In this document: in pieces, positions 13,816 to 20,478 of the stretch
How positions within the stretch are numbered: the stretch's first letter is position 1
Layout: the number at the start of each line of letters is the position of its first letter
DNA from: an uncultured Candidatus Saccharibacteria bacterium
GTDB lineage: Bacteria; Patescibacteriota; Saccharimonadia; Saccharimonadales; Saccharimonadaceae
DNA: 20,478 nucleotides
Assembly (NCBI GenBank): GCA_938042065.1
Contig: CALISG010000008.1
Span: 1 to 20,478 of the forward strand
Reading direction: 5' to 3'
Translations under genes and position numbers: made by a program
The notes under the pieces: model-generated
Seen by the model: only the letters and a program-made list of their open reading frames with translations
What the model was told of the DNA's origin: nothing
The model's database searches: none

Positions 13816-14286
13816 TTACTTTGTTGATTTTGATTCTGGATTTGGCTTGTTTTTGCTAGCACTAATGCTTTTAGTCAGTTGCTGTTCTTGCCGGCATTTT
13901 TGGCAGACGCCCTCAAGCTCAAAATGGTGATCAATGACTAAAAAGCTGTACTTTCTGCTGAGGTAGCTGATGAGCTGTTCTAGTTCTGGGGTTTGGATTG
14001 GTGTAGCGTTTTGACAGCGGATGCAATATAAATGATGATGGTGCGGAATGAATGGCTCGGCTAACTCGTAATAGTTCTTCCAGCCGACGTGGACAACGTT
14101 AATGATTTTGAGATCGTTGAACGCCACTAGGGCGCGATAAACGCTGGTGCGGTTAATATCCTTGCAGTTTTTTGCAATATCGCTGATAGTCAGTGGAACA
14201 TCTGATTTTTGCAACGCGTCGAAAACTTGCTGGCGCGGTTTGGTGAGGCGCAGGTTATGTTGTTTGAATAGATCGTCGAGGGTCAT
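13816..14286 (-). CDS. Fur/Zur-family metal-dependent repressor
   Basis: 156 residues from the ATG at 14286. The winged helix is at about 10-75 (RLTKPRQQVFDAL, with the recognition region INRTSVYRALVAF). The metal-binding half has HHHH at 82-85, and the structural zinc site is Cys88/Cys91 (CIRC) with Cys128/Cys131 (CQKC). This is the full Fur-family layout. Zinc specificity (Zur) fits the COG0523, nicotianamine-synthase and UPF0718 genes next door but is inferred. A longer frame reaching back to 14613 would run through the divergent gene and adds no homologous residues. The C-terminal 20 residues are Ser/Lys-rich and dispensable-looking. It is probably autoregulated through the inverted repeat at 14306-14328. 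Confidence 0.92.
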   Translation of the reverse strand: MTLDDLFKQHNLRLTKPRQQVFDALQKSDVPLTISDIAKNCKDINRTSVYRALVAFNDLKIINVVHVGWKNYYELAEPFIPHHHHLYCIRCQNATPIQTPELEQLISYLSRKYSFLVIDHHFELEGVCQKCRQEQQLTKSISASKNKPNPESKSTK

Positions 14287-14295
14287 GATATTGCA

Positions 14296-14348
14296 AGTAT
14301 ACAACTTATTGCAACAAATTTGCAATAATTCGGAGGGTTTGGCATTAT
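14296..14348. promoter_or_regulatory. Divergent promoters and operator between the Fur-family gene and the NAS operon
   Basis: A perfect inverted repeat, TTATTGCAA (14306-14314) / TTGCAATAA (14320-14328) with a 5-base spacer, looks like a Fur-family operator. TTGCAA at 14320-14325 serves as -35 in both directions. Plus: 17 bases to -10 CATTAT (14343-14348), eight bases to the NAS ATG. Minus: 18 bases to -10 TATACT (14296-14301), nine bases to the regulator ATG. One bound repressor dimer would block both promoters. Confidence 0.65.
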
Positions 14349-14356
14349 GAAAAGCT

Positions 14357-15124
14357 ATGGATATGGCAATTAAAACAGTGATGAATTTGCACGATTTTGC
14401 ACCATCGCCAGACGTCAATGCGGCTTTTTCCGGCTTGGTGGCGGCGGTTGTGCAGGCGACAGCGTTACCAAATTGGTGTAATGATGAGGTGTGCCGCGAA
14501 GTGCAGCGGCGTTGTTCCCTGTCAGAATCAGAGATGGAGATGTATTGGTCGCGGCGAATTGCCAGCTCGGCCCGTCCGCAGCAAGAGCTGGAAAAGTTTT
14601 GGTATATTGACAATTACCGCGAGCTAGTGCGGCGTGAAGTTGGCTTGTTGGGAGGGTCGGGTTTGTCCTTGACCAGTCGTAGCCGCGCGGTGATGATCGG
14701 CAGCGGTCCTCTGCCTTTGACCGCTTGGTGTTTGTGGCGTCAGACAGGCGCGGCGGTTGATTTGGTAGACGTGGCGCCGGCTGCTTTGGCACAGTCGCGC
14801 GAGCTAGCACGGGCGATTGCTTGGCCAGTTGGCGAGTGTTTGGTGGCGGACGGCGCGGCGGTGGCTTTGCCGGATAATGCTTACGACGTGATTTATGTGG
14901 CTGGGCTGGCGGGCGATTCAGCTGAAGCCAAACAGCAAATTATTGATAATATTTTGCCAGCGCTCCGGCCTGGCGGGCGGATCATTGTGCGCGGCGCGCA
15001 TGGTGCGAAAACGCTATTATACCCAGCGTTTGACCCGAACGGTTTGCAGCGCGTGCAGCTGCTGGTCGAGTATAATCCTGACGACGATATCATTAACTCA
15101 GTATATGTGTACAAGAAAGGCTAA
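14357..15124 (+). CDS. Nicotianamine synthase family protein
   Basis: 255 residues. The class I methyltransferase-like domain of NAS is plain: GSGPLPLT at 115-122 (SAM site), VDLVDVAPAAL (about 134), YDVIYVAGLAGDS (about 176), then HGAKTLLYPAFDP (215-227) and NPDDDIINSV (240-249). Plant NAS, from memory, has SAHGARAFLYP and HPTDEVINSV at the same places. The N-terminal helical domain also fits (SESEMEMYWSRRI, then FWYIDNYREL). NAS joins aminocarboxypropyl units from SAM into nicotianamine-type metal chelators; the bacterial relative CntL makes a staphylopine precursor. The product here could be nicotianamine or a shorter analogue. It is first in an operon with a COG0523 GTPase (2-base gap) under the Fur-family operator. 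No opine dehydrogenase (CntM-like) is in the window. Confidence 0.9.
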   Translation: MDMAIKTVMNLHDFAPSPDVNAAFSGLVAAVVQATALPNWCNDEVCREVQRRCSLSESEMEMYWSRRIASSARPQQELEKFWYIDNYRELVRREVGLLGGSGLSLTSRSRAVMIGSGPLPLTAWCLWRQTGAAVDLVDVAPAALAQSRELARAIAWPVGECLVADGAAVALPDNAYDVIYVAGLAGDSAEAKQQIIDNILPALRPGGRIIVRGAHGAKTLLYPAFDPNGLQRVQLLVEYNPDDDIINSVYVYKKG

Positions 15125-15126
15125 TT

Positions 15127-16026
15127 ATGAATGATAAGATTGCGTTATATTTGGTGAATGGTGCGCTGGGCGCTGGTAAAACGACGCTAGTGGATTTTTT
15201 GGTGCAGCAGCCAGAGTTTACTGGCGCGCGAGTGATTGAAAATGAGTTTGCGTCGGAAAGTATCGACAGTTGCACATTGGCGCAACGCGTTGATGAAGTG
15301 GCAACAATTGCTGGCGAGTGTATCTGTTGCAGTAGCGGCGAAGAGTTGATTGATATTTTGCACAATTTTGCAATAAGCGGAAAAGCACCAGTGATTATTG
15401 AATCGACTGGTGTCGCTAGTACCCTGCGGGTGGTCGAGAAATTGCTGGCTGGCGATATCTTTGAGCAGTATGATTTGAAACAGTCGTTGTATGTTGTGGA
15501 TGGAGCTGAAGCCAGGGCTGATGGCCTGGCGGAGACGCTGCTAGCGGAAGCTCGGGCGGCGGATGTGGTACTAATCAGTAAACTGGATTTGCTGGCTGAA
15601 AAAGACTGCCAGCAGCTAATTGAAACATTGTTGCAACAAGGGCTGACGAAGGTTGTGATGATGGATCACGGTAAGTTTGATTTGGCGCAGCTTGATGGTG
15701 AATCGCGGATTTTGGATTATTTGCTGCTGCACGAGCCCGCAGAAAACGCGGCTGAGAATGTCTTAAATTATAGCGTGATTGATGTGGCTGGTTTGGCTAT
15801 TGATGCTGAAAAAATTGAGAAAATTTGGACGAATTTACGAAGTGAATATGCTTTGCGGCGCATGAAAGGTGCGGTCGCTGGCGGTAACGAAATATACCAC
15901 ATCGAGGCAACGCCGCAGCAAATACGGGTCACGCGCGGTGCCATTGACGAGTCATTAAAATTAGTTGTCATTGGCGAGCGGGCGCGTGAGATTACGCGCG
16001 CAGTAATTATGAAGGAGTTGGGATGA
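15127..16026 (+). CDS. COG0523 (CobW/ZNG1-type) GTPase, putative metallochaperone
   Basis: 299 residues. The G-domain is complete: Walker A GALGAGKT at 12-19, the COG0523 hallmark CxCC as CICC at 65-68, IESTG at 91-95 (Walker B-like), and SKLDL at 151-155 in the NKxD position (Ser replaces Asn). A C-terminal CobW-C-like domain follows (about 190-299). These GTPases bind zinc or other metals and pass them to client enzymes; many are Zur-controlled and made in zinc shortage. The gene starts two bases after the NAS stop and ends in a 4-base overlap (ATGA) with the next gene, so the three are co-translated. A second paralogue begins at 20253. Confidence 0.93.
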   Translation: MNDKIALYLVNGALGAGKTTLVDFLVQQPEFTGARVIENEFASESIDSCTLAQRVDEVATIAGECICCSSGEELIDILHNFAISGKAPVIIESTGVASTLRVVEKLLAGDIFEQYDLKQSLYVVDGAEARADGLAETLLAEARAADVVLISKLDLLAEKDCQQLIETLLQQGLTKVVMMDHGKFDLAQLDGESRILDYLLLHEPAENAAENVLNYSVIDVAGLAIDAEKIEKIWTNLRSEYALRRMKGAVAGGNEIYHIEATPQQIRVTRGAIDESLKLVVIGERAREITRAVIMKELG

Positions 16027-16568
16027 TGGAAGGTACGAATAATGCGAGAGCGGCGGTCGATAGGCTGCTGGATATGTATGATGAATATAAGGCTTTGACA
16101 GTAAAGATTACTGCTGCGGAGCGCCGTTTGGCGTTGGCGAAATTGAAGAATAGCGATGTTGAACAAGTACAAACTAAACTTGACGGTTTGCGGCGAGACC
16201 AGCAGCAACTATCTGACACCATGACGTTTGATACACCACTAGTTTGGGTGATGTACAAGTTTGAGGCTTATCAGGATGAGGCGCAGCCGATTCGAACGAT
16301 GCACGATTTTCGCTTGCACTGTTCTAAGCCGGGCTATATTTGCACCAAGCGCTTTATATTTCTTAATGCATATTTGTGCAGTAACAGACAGAGTTCCCTG
16401 ATAGACAGAAAACAATATCCCGACGAAATGCTGCTCAGTGAGATTTTTCCGCTATTAAGTGAAATCGAGCGCGATAAAAACTTCTTATCTAACTGGCGCG
16501 CGCATGAATATTACCAGGAAGATGGCGCTGCTAAAAAGTGGCAAGATTATAAACCAAATAATTCGTAA
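16023..16568 (+). CDS. Hypothetical coiled-coil protein, third gene of the NAS operon
   Basis: 181 residues, not recognised. Residues about 8-68 form a charged coiled coil (LLDMYDEYKALTVKITAAER and following). The second half is a compact region with three Cys (LHCSKPGYICTKR at about 98-110, and LC about 120) and several aromatic residues, possibly a metal or redox site. No membrane segment is present. The ATG is four bases upstream of the COG0523 stop end (ATGA overlap) and has a good SD (AAGGAG, six bases away), so it belongs to the metallophore operon. The last 22 bases overlap the end of the convergent TIGR03943 gene. A role in metal delivery with the GTPase is a guess from context. Confidence 0.7.
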   Translation: MMEGTNNARAAVDRLLDMYDEYKALTVKITAAERRLALAKLKNSDVEQVQTKLDGLRRDQQQLSDTMTFDTPLVWVMYKFEAYQDEAQPIRTMHDFRLHCSKPGYICTKRFIFLNAYLCSNRQSSLIDRKQYPDEMLLSEIFPLLSEIERDKNFLSNWRAHEYYQEDGAAKKWQDYKPNNS

Positions 16569-17290
16569 GGGTCTTCTGGCTGCGGTATCGCGGTAGCGGT
16601 AGACTCGGTGATAACGTATTCGGCTTTGCCGTTAATTATTTTTTGCATCAACTTCCCTTTGACGGTTAACCAAGTGCCATCGCGGTAGCTATTCGCAGGA
16701 GTTTTTTCTACTAAGATTTTCATAGGTATGCTATCGGCGGCGCAGCAGCTGATAACGTAGCGTGCCAGTTCGAAATAATCGTAGCCATAGTTTTGTAGTG
16801 TGCCACTCGAGACGAAACCAGTTATCGTTATGCTAGTATTGTCAAAATACGATAGTTTTTGGCAGGAGTTGAAAGCAGATCGCCAGCGGTTGATCGATAC
16901 ATTCGTCTCGCCTTCCTTAGGTTTAGGAATATTGCAATATTTTGTTTGACTGGTGGCGATAGAATTTTCTCTTTGAGTGATGCTGCTCGGTGATAACGGT
17001 TTTGGCGGCAGCAGATAGCCTGCTAGTAAAATTAGAATAGATAGACACGGGGCGAACTTGACATGGCGGAATTTGAAACGGTGGTGTGCGGTTAGTGCTC
17101 CGCTCTTTAATAGCAACACTATATCAATAATCAAGAAAGCGATGCCTATCGTGCTCAAAATGGCAGCAAAAAGATGGTAGCGTGGATGGATGTAGAAACC
17201 GAGCTGACCGCGGTAAGCTAGCAGCAAAACGTATCCGCAGGTAGCGATTCCGCCCAATGACTTCGCCAAATTAGCCAGATTAGCCCGCAT
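16547..17290 (-). CDS. TIGR03943/DUF1980 (UPF0703, YcgQ-like) permease partner
   Basis: 247 residues. Membrane segments are at about 10-27, 38-61 and 79-95; the loop GFYIHPRYHLFAAI (31-44) is the family's start signature. The soluble C-terminal half has the characteristic YVISCCAADSIP (Cys182, Cys183) and a beta-rich OB-like end (WLTVKGKL). These proteins are regularly encoded next to UPF0718 permeases, as here: its start overlaps the end of the permease gene by 11 bases. B. subtilis YcgQ/YcgR is the model pair as I recall. The Cys pair may bind a metal. The pair's substrate is not settled; zinc-related context is inferred from the neighbours. Confidence 0.85.
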   Translation of the reverse strand: MRANLANLAKSLGGIATCGYVLLLAYRGQLGFYIHPRYHLFAAILSTIGIAFLIIDIVLLLKSGALTAHHRFKFRHVKFAPCLSILILLAGYLLPPKPLSPSSITQRENSIATSQTKYCNIPKPKEGETNVSINRWRSAFNSCQKLSYFDNTSITITGFVSSGTLQNYGYDYFELARYVISCCAADSIPMKILVEKTPANSYRDGTWLTVKGKLMQKIINGKAEYVITESTATAIPQPEDPYELFGL

Positions 17291-18329
17291 AAAGCAAGTT
17301 TACTCCTATACCTGCCGCGAACGACAGTGTGAAAATTATTAACATCACTACGGCGATAAATCGCCAAAGGAAAGTAGTTCGCATTAATAAGATTAGCTTG
17401 ATGTCGATCATCGGACCAGCTAACAGGAATGATAGAATCGAGCCTGTTGTGAAACTGCGGCCATAGGCTAACGCAAAAAAGGCATCGACGCTAGAGCAGA
17501 TCGAGACTACAAAGCTCAAGGCGATCATGGCAATAACTGACAAGACGATATCGTTACCGACAACGTTAATGATGGCGCGTGGTATGAAAACTTGAGTGGC
17601 GGCAGCGACGATAGCACCGATACTTAACATGGTTAATAACTGCCAGAATTCGTCGCGCGAGGATCCAAGCACTTCCTTGAGATCAGAACTGTGCTCGTGC
17701 GCGCGGCAATACTCTTTGAAAGCTGGGCGAACGATTTTATTTTCGTCCATAAAGCTGACGATCAAGGCGGTCAGTTGGACGATTATCAATGCAAAAATAA
17801 TTCGCCACCAAATCATGTAGGGCTGAAAACTGAAAGCGGTCATTGTTGCAATAATGGTGATGGGATTTAGAATCGGCGCGGCGAATAGAAAGCTGACGAC
17901 GTCGGCGGGTTTTAATCCGCGAGCTAGTAAGCTGCGAGCGACCGGTACGTTGCCGCATTCGCAGACTGGTAGTGCTAGTCCGGCTAGCGATAATGTAAAT
18001 CGGCGCCAAAATGGGTTACGCGGTAAAATTTTAGTGAGTTTGGCTGGCGGCAAAAAGCGGCGAATCAAAGATGAAATGATAATTCCGAGGATAACAAAAG
18101 GTAAAGCTTCAATGACTATGCTTAGCGTGATGGTTAGGAAGTCTTGCAACATTGTTGCAGTTTCGTTGAACCAAATGTCTGATTTGTCGCTGATTAGCCA
18201 TAGTCCAAGCTGGGGGCTGTATAAGTATATTACGACAATCAATACTGGCGCAATTATCCAGCCGGTAAGTATCTTGGCTGTGTTAATTAGCTTATTTATG
18301 TTGAAGCTTTTGACACGTTTTTTTGCCAT
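17280..18329 (-). CDS. UPF0718 / ArsP_1-family permease (YraQ/YcgR-like)
   Basis: 349 residues with about eight membrane segments (first at about 22-45, last at about 322-346). Family motifs are LPVCECGNVPVARSLL at 120-135, APILNPITI (about 151-159) and, in the second half, SICSSVDAFFALAYG (276-290) followed by LLAGPMID (302-309). The two Cys-bearing re-entrant-like motifs are the conserved core. The family includes an organoarsenical exporter (ArsP), but most members have no proven substrate. The DUF1980 partner overlaps downstream. The predicted -10 lies eight bases before the ATG. A perfect TGCAACATTGTTGCA palindrome lies inside the gene at 18145-18159. Confidence 0.88.
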   Translation of the reverse strand: MAKKRVKSFNINKLINTAKILTGWIIAPVLIVVIYLYSPQLGLWLISDKSDIWFNETATMLQDFLTITLSIVIEALPFVILGIIISSLIRRFLPPAKLTKILPRNPFWRRFTLSLAGLALPVCECGNVPVARSLLARGLKPADVVSFLFAAPILNPITIIATMTAFSFQPYMIWWRIIFALIIVQLTALIVSFMDENKIVRPAFKEYCRAHEHSSDLKEVLGSSRDEFWQLLTMLSIGAIVAAATQVFIPRAIINVVGNDIVLSVIAMIALSFVVSICSSVDAFFALAYGRSFTTGSILSFLLAGPMIDIKLILLMRTTFLWRFIAVVMLIIFTLSFAAGIGVNLLYAG

Positions 18330-18337
18330 ACTTATAA

Positions 18338-18364
18338 ATTATAACAGTAAGCTTGTGCTATACT
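18338..18364. promoter_or_regulatory. Divergent -10 boxes: permease (-) and DUF475 gene (+)
   Basis: Minus: TATAAT at 18338-18343, eight bases to the permease ATG. Plus: TATACT at 18359-18364, eight bases to the ATG at 18373. Both imply mRNAs with essentially no leader. The -35 boxes are weak. No copy of the TTGCAA repeat is seen here. Confidence 0.5.
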
Positions 18365-18372
18365 AAATCATT

Positions 18373-19494
18373 ATGAAACATCTCTGGCATTCGCATCACC
18401 CATTTCGGATTTTTTGGTTTTCGGCGCTGTTGACGCTGGCTTTGGGCGGGTTGATTTTCGGTCATTTCGGCGCGAGCGGCTTGTGGTTGTTTGCAATTTT
18501 GGTGGTGCTCGAGGTGACGTTTAGCTTTGATAATGCGGTGATTAACAGCAAGGTGCTGGCCGGCATGAGCCAGGTCTGGCAGAAAGTGTTCTTGACAGTT
18601 GGGATTTTCGTGGCGGTGTTCGTGGTGCGGTTCGTGCTGCCGATTATCATCGTGATGGTGGCGAGCGGCCATGGCTTTATGGAAGTGGTTGATTTGGCGC
18701 TGCACAGGCCGGCGGAATATGGCCATATTTTGCACGAGGCCTCGCCGATGATTGATGCCTTTGGCGGCGCGTTTCTGATTATGATCGGCCTCAGTTATTT
18801 CATTGATTATAACAAGCGCGTGCACTGGATGCGGCATGTCGAGCCGTGGATGGCTAAGGCCGGGCGGTTTGAGAATTTCAAGGTGTGTCTGATGCTGAGC
18901 GTGGCGGCGGTGCTGTATTTCACGGTTGAGCCGCCGCACCGGGCGCTGGTACTGATCTCGTCGGTGTTGGGGATTATACTGCACATCGGGCTGGAGCTGT
19001 TCGGCTCATTCTTTCACGAGGACGATGCTAAGTCAGTCAAGGTTAAGGTTGGTTGGGCGGCGTTTGCCAGCCTGCTCTATCTGGAAGTGTTGGACGCTAG
19101 TTTTAGCTTCGATGGCGTCATCGGTGCCTTTGCCATCACTAGTAGCGTGCTGCTGATCGTGGCGGGCCTGGGCGCCGGGGCGATTTGGGTACGGTCGCTG
19201 ACGGTGTATTTGCTGCGGACGGGCATGCTCAGCAAGTATAAATATCTGGAAAATGGCGCGCACTGGGCGATCATGGCGCTGGGTATGATGATGATTGCCA
19301 AGTTGTTTCATCTGGAGCTGCCGGAATGGGCGACGGGCGGCTTGGGGCTATTGTTTGTGAGCTTGGCGGTTGGCAGCAGTATGCTGGAGGCGCGAGCGAT
19401 TAATTTGCAAGAGGCAGCCGCGGCGAAATTACATAATGCTGAGCGGCGGCTGAAGCACGGCGCGGCGAAAATTGTGCCGCGTAAGCGACGGTAG
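18373..19494 (+). CDS. DUF475 / TerC-like integral membrane protein
   Basis: 373 residues with about nine hydrophobic segments. Two related halves each carry the acidic signature of this superfamily: EVTFSFDNAVINSKVLAGM at 47-65 and EVLDASFSFDGVIGAFAIT at 238-256. The intramembrane Glu/Asp pairs are the likely cation site. DUF475 is a relative of TerC/Alx proteins, some of which export manganese during or after membrane-protein secretion; a metal-efflux role here is therefore plausible but unproven. A His-rich N-terminus (HLWHSHHP) and a basic C-terminal tail flank the membrane part. It is divergent from the permease and followed by a terminator. Confidence 0.85.
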   Translation: MKHLWHSHHPFRIFWFSALLTLALGGLIFGHFGASGLWLFAILVVLEVTFSFDNAVINSKVLAGMSQVWQKVFLTVGIFVAVFVVRFVLPIIIVMVASGHGFMEVVDLALHRPAEYGHILHEASPMIDAFGGAFLIMIGLSYFIDYNKRVHWMRHVEPWMAKAGRFENFKVCLMLSVAAVLYFTVEPPHRALVLISSVLGIILHIGLELFGSFFHEDDAKSVKVKVGWAAFASLLYLEVLDASFSFDGVIGAFAITSSVLLIVAGLGAGAIWVRSLTVYLLRTGMLSKYKYLENGAHWAIMALGMMMIAKLFHLELPEWATGGLGLLFVSLAVGSSMLEARAINLQEAAAAKLHNAERRLKHGAAKIVPRKRR

Positions 19495-19532
19495 TTAGTA
19501 CTCGGGATTTTTCGTTTCGGGCGGGAGCGTTT

Positions 19533-19564
19533 GCTATTGCGACATTGTTGCAATAAGCATTTTT
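19533..19564 (+). terminator. Terminator of the DUF475 gene
   Basis: TGCTATTGC pairs with GCAATAAGCA (one bulge) and is followed by TTTTT at 19560-19564. The loop region also contains a near-perfect TTGCAACATTGTTGCAA palindrome with one mismatch (19537-19553), so it could double as a protein site. Confidence 0.6.
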
Positions 19565-19602
19565 AATTTCGCAGGCGCAATGGTGTAGTGATGTGTCGGG
19601 GG

Positions 19603-20208
19603 TTAGAGTTTGACGCTGATCGGTTCGATAGTGCCATCAAGAAATGTGCCGATCATCTTGATAGATTCGGGGATCGTCCAATCGCGGAGGATTTTTTGCT
19701 CGTCGGCGTTGAACTTACTAAGGACGAAATCAACATCGCCAATTTGCCGTCGCAGTAAATTGTCGGTGCCGATACGAATATGCCAGAAATCAGCGCCGAT
19801 ATGAGTATGTAGCGATTTTAAGCCGTTGCTGCCAGCGTCGCGGCCGCCCTTGCGGACGCGGATTTTACCAAAATCAAGCGCCGTATCGTCATGGATAATC
19901 AGTACATCATCAAGTGTCAACTTGTAAAAATCCAGTAGTGCCCGCGCGGCAACGCCAACTTCGTTGTAATACGTCGTTGGTTTGACGAGGAGGATTTTTT
20001 CTCGCGGAATAATAATAGGTGGTTTTGCGCTAGCGGCTGAATTGACCGTAAAACTGTTTAATTCGGCAATATCCGCAAAAAATTTGGGCTTATTGCTAAA
20101 ATGTGCACTTTGCCCTGCTGCCAAGTGATCGATTACTAAAAAGCCAGTATTATGCCGCGTGTGAACGTACTTTTCGCCAGGGTTGCCAAGCGCCAGAATG
20201 ACTTTCAT
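19603..20208 (-). CDS. pth: Peptidyl-tRNA hydrolase
   Basis: 201 residues. The N-terminus LALGNPGEKYVHTRHNTGF carries Asn9 and the catalytic His19. YYNEVG (Asn82) and HDDTALDFGKIRVRKGGRDAGSNGL (Asp108, Asn128) complete the active site known from the E. coli enzyme. It frees tRNA from peptidyl-tRNA dropped by ribosomes, an essential task. A stretch between about residues 36 and 66 is longer than in the E. coli protein. The -10 TATACT lies six bases before the ATG, so the mRNA is probably leaderless; it is divergent from the second COG0523 gene. Confidence 0.97.
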   Translation of the reverse strand: MKVILALGNPGEKYVHTRHNTGFLVIDHLAAGQSAHFSNKPKFFADIAELNSFTVNSAASAKPPIIIPREKILLVKPTTYYNEVGVAARALLDFYKLTLDDVLIIHDDTALDFGKIRVRKGGRDAGSNGLKSLHTHIGADFWHIRIGTDNLLRRQIGDVDFVLSKFNADEQKILRDWTIPESIKMIGTFLDGTIEPISVKL

Positions 20209-20214
20209 AGCCTT

Positions 20215-20246
20215 AGTATATCACCTCGGCCAGGATGACGTATAAT
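20215..20246. promoter_or_regulatory. Divergent leaderless promoters: pth (-) and second COG0523 gene (+)
   Basis: Minus: TATACT at 20215-20220, six bases to the pth ATG (20208). Plus: TATAAT at 20241-20246, six bases to the ATG at 20253. The -35 elements are poor on both sides. No TTGCAA palindrome is seen between them. Confidence 0.55.
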
Positions 20247-20252
20247 AGATGT

Positions 20253-20478
20253 ATGGCGAAACGCGATGATGATTTGGAATTTAGTGTTAATGCGGCGTTT
20301 GACGAAGCGCGGGCGGTTGTTGACAAAGTACCGCTGTATTTAGTGAACGGCTCGCTGGGCGCCGGTAAAACCAGCGTGCTGGAATTTTTATTGCAACAAA
20401 GCGACTATAAGGGTGCGCGGGTGATTGAAAATGAGTATGCTAACGAAAATGTCGACGGTTATCGGCTGGAGGGATTGG
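20253..20478 (+). CDS. Second COG0523 (CobW-type) GTPase, N-terminal part (cut by right edge)
   Basis: The frame is open from the ATG at 20253 to the window end (75 codons). After a 24-residue acidic extension, VPLYLVNGSLGAGKTSVLEF holds the Walker A GSLGAGKT, followed by GARVIENEYANENVDG. This matches the operon GTPase at 15127 at most positions over about 40 residues (LGAGKT, GARVIENE), so the two are recent paralogues. The CxCC motif and the rest are beyond the edge. It has its own promoter rather than the repressor-linked one, so the two copies may be expressed under different conditions. Confidence 0.88.
   Translation, partial: MAKRDDDLEFSVNAAFDEARAVVDKVPLYLVNGSLGAGKTSVLEFLLQQSDYKGARVIENEYANENVDGYRLEGL

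Noticed and set aside
14287..14613. Longer frame for the Fur-family gene (265 codons)
   Set aside because: The added 109 codons are antisense to the nicotianamine synthase gene and skip the promoter/operator region; Fur-family homology begins at the ATG at 14286.
1..20478. Alternative genetic code with TGA read as glycine (SR1/Gracilibacteria)
   Set aside because: TGA ends well-delimited genes such as the COG0523 GTPase at 16026 and the 168-residue gene at 12825, and conserved proteins contain no in-frame TGA.

Overview
The window looks like a chromosomal segment of a Candidate Phyla Radiation (Patescibacteria) bacterium, most probably a Saccharibacterium. The reasons are short intergenic gaps, the sigma-r4/HARE regulator, a CPR-style membrane-anchored VirB4/TraD-like ATPase, many lineage-specific hypothetical genes, and TGA used as a normal stop (which argues against SR1/Gracilibacteria). 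This assignment is inferred, because there is no rRNA in the window.

Left part (1-4726): the N-terminal third of a Cas9 gene runs off the left edge on the minus strand. Behind it, divergently, lies a candidate tracrRNA gene whose anti-repeat-like segment has the form of a type II repeat. Next come a GNAT acetyltransferase gene broken by a one-base frameshift and a 925-residue membrane-anchored DNA-translocation-type ATPase. Middle-left (4727-9494): a sigma-region-4/HARE-HTH regulator, an exported or membrane-anchored alpha/beta hydrolase, and topA, all on the minus strand.

Centre (9553-10330): an outlier locus. A 187-codon gene with two hydrophobic helices is written almost entirely as back-to-back perfect stem-loops, with a structured 5' leader, a strong Shine-Dalgarno site and an 18-bp terminator stem. 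Nothing else in the window resembles it. It is followed by a CDP-alcohol phosphatidyltransferase and dprA. Divergent from dprA is a ~245-nt structured noncoding RNA with its own promoter and terminator, and then a two-gene operon of unknown function.

Right part (13816-20478): a metal-homeostasis cluster. A Fur/Zur-family repressor is divergent from an operon made of a nicotianamine-synthase homologue, a COG0523 (CobW-type) GTPase and a small unknown protein. A perfect 9-bp inverted repeat overlaps the -35 boxes of both promoters. Convergent to it are a UPF0718 permease and its TIGR03943/DUF1980 partner, then a DUF475/TerC-like membrane protein, pth, and the start of a second COG0523 gene. Together these suggest zinc (or other transition metal) scavenging with a nicotianamine-like chelator, which would be unexpected in an ultra-small episymbiont.

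A recurrent feature is promoter placement. At least eight lead genes have a -10 box only 6-8 bases before the ATG, implying leaderless mRNAs. Several operon-internal genes, cas9 and the hairpin gene carry SD-like sequences instead.
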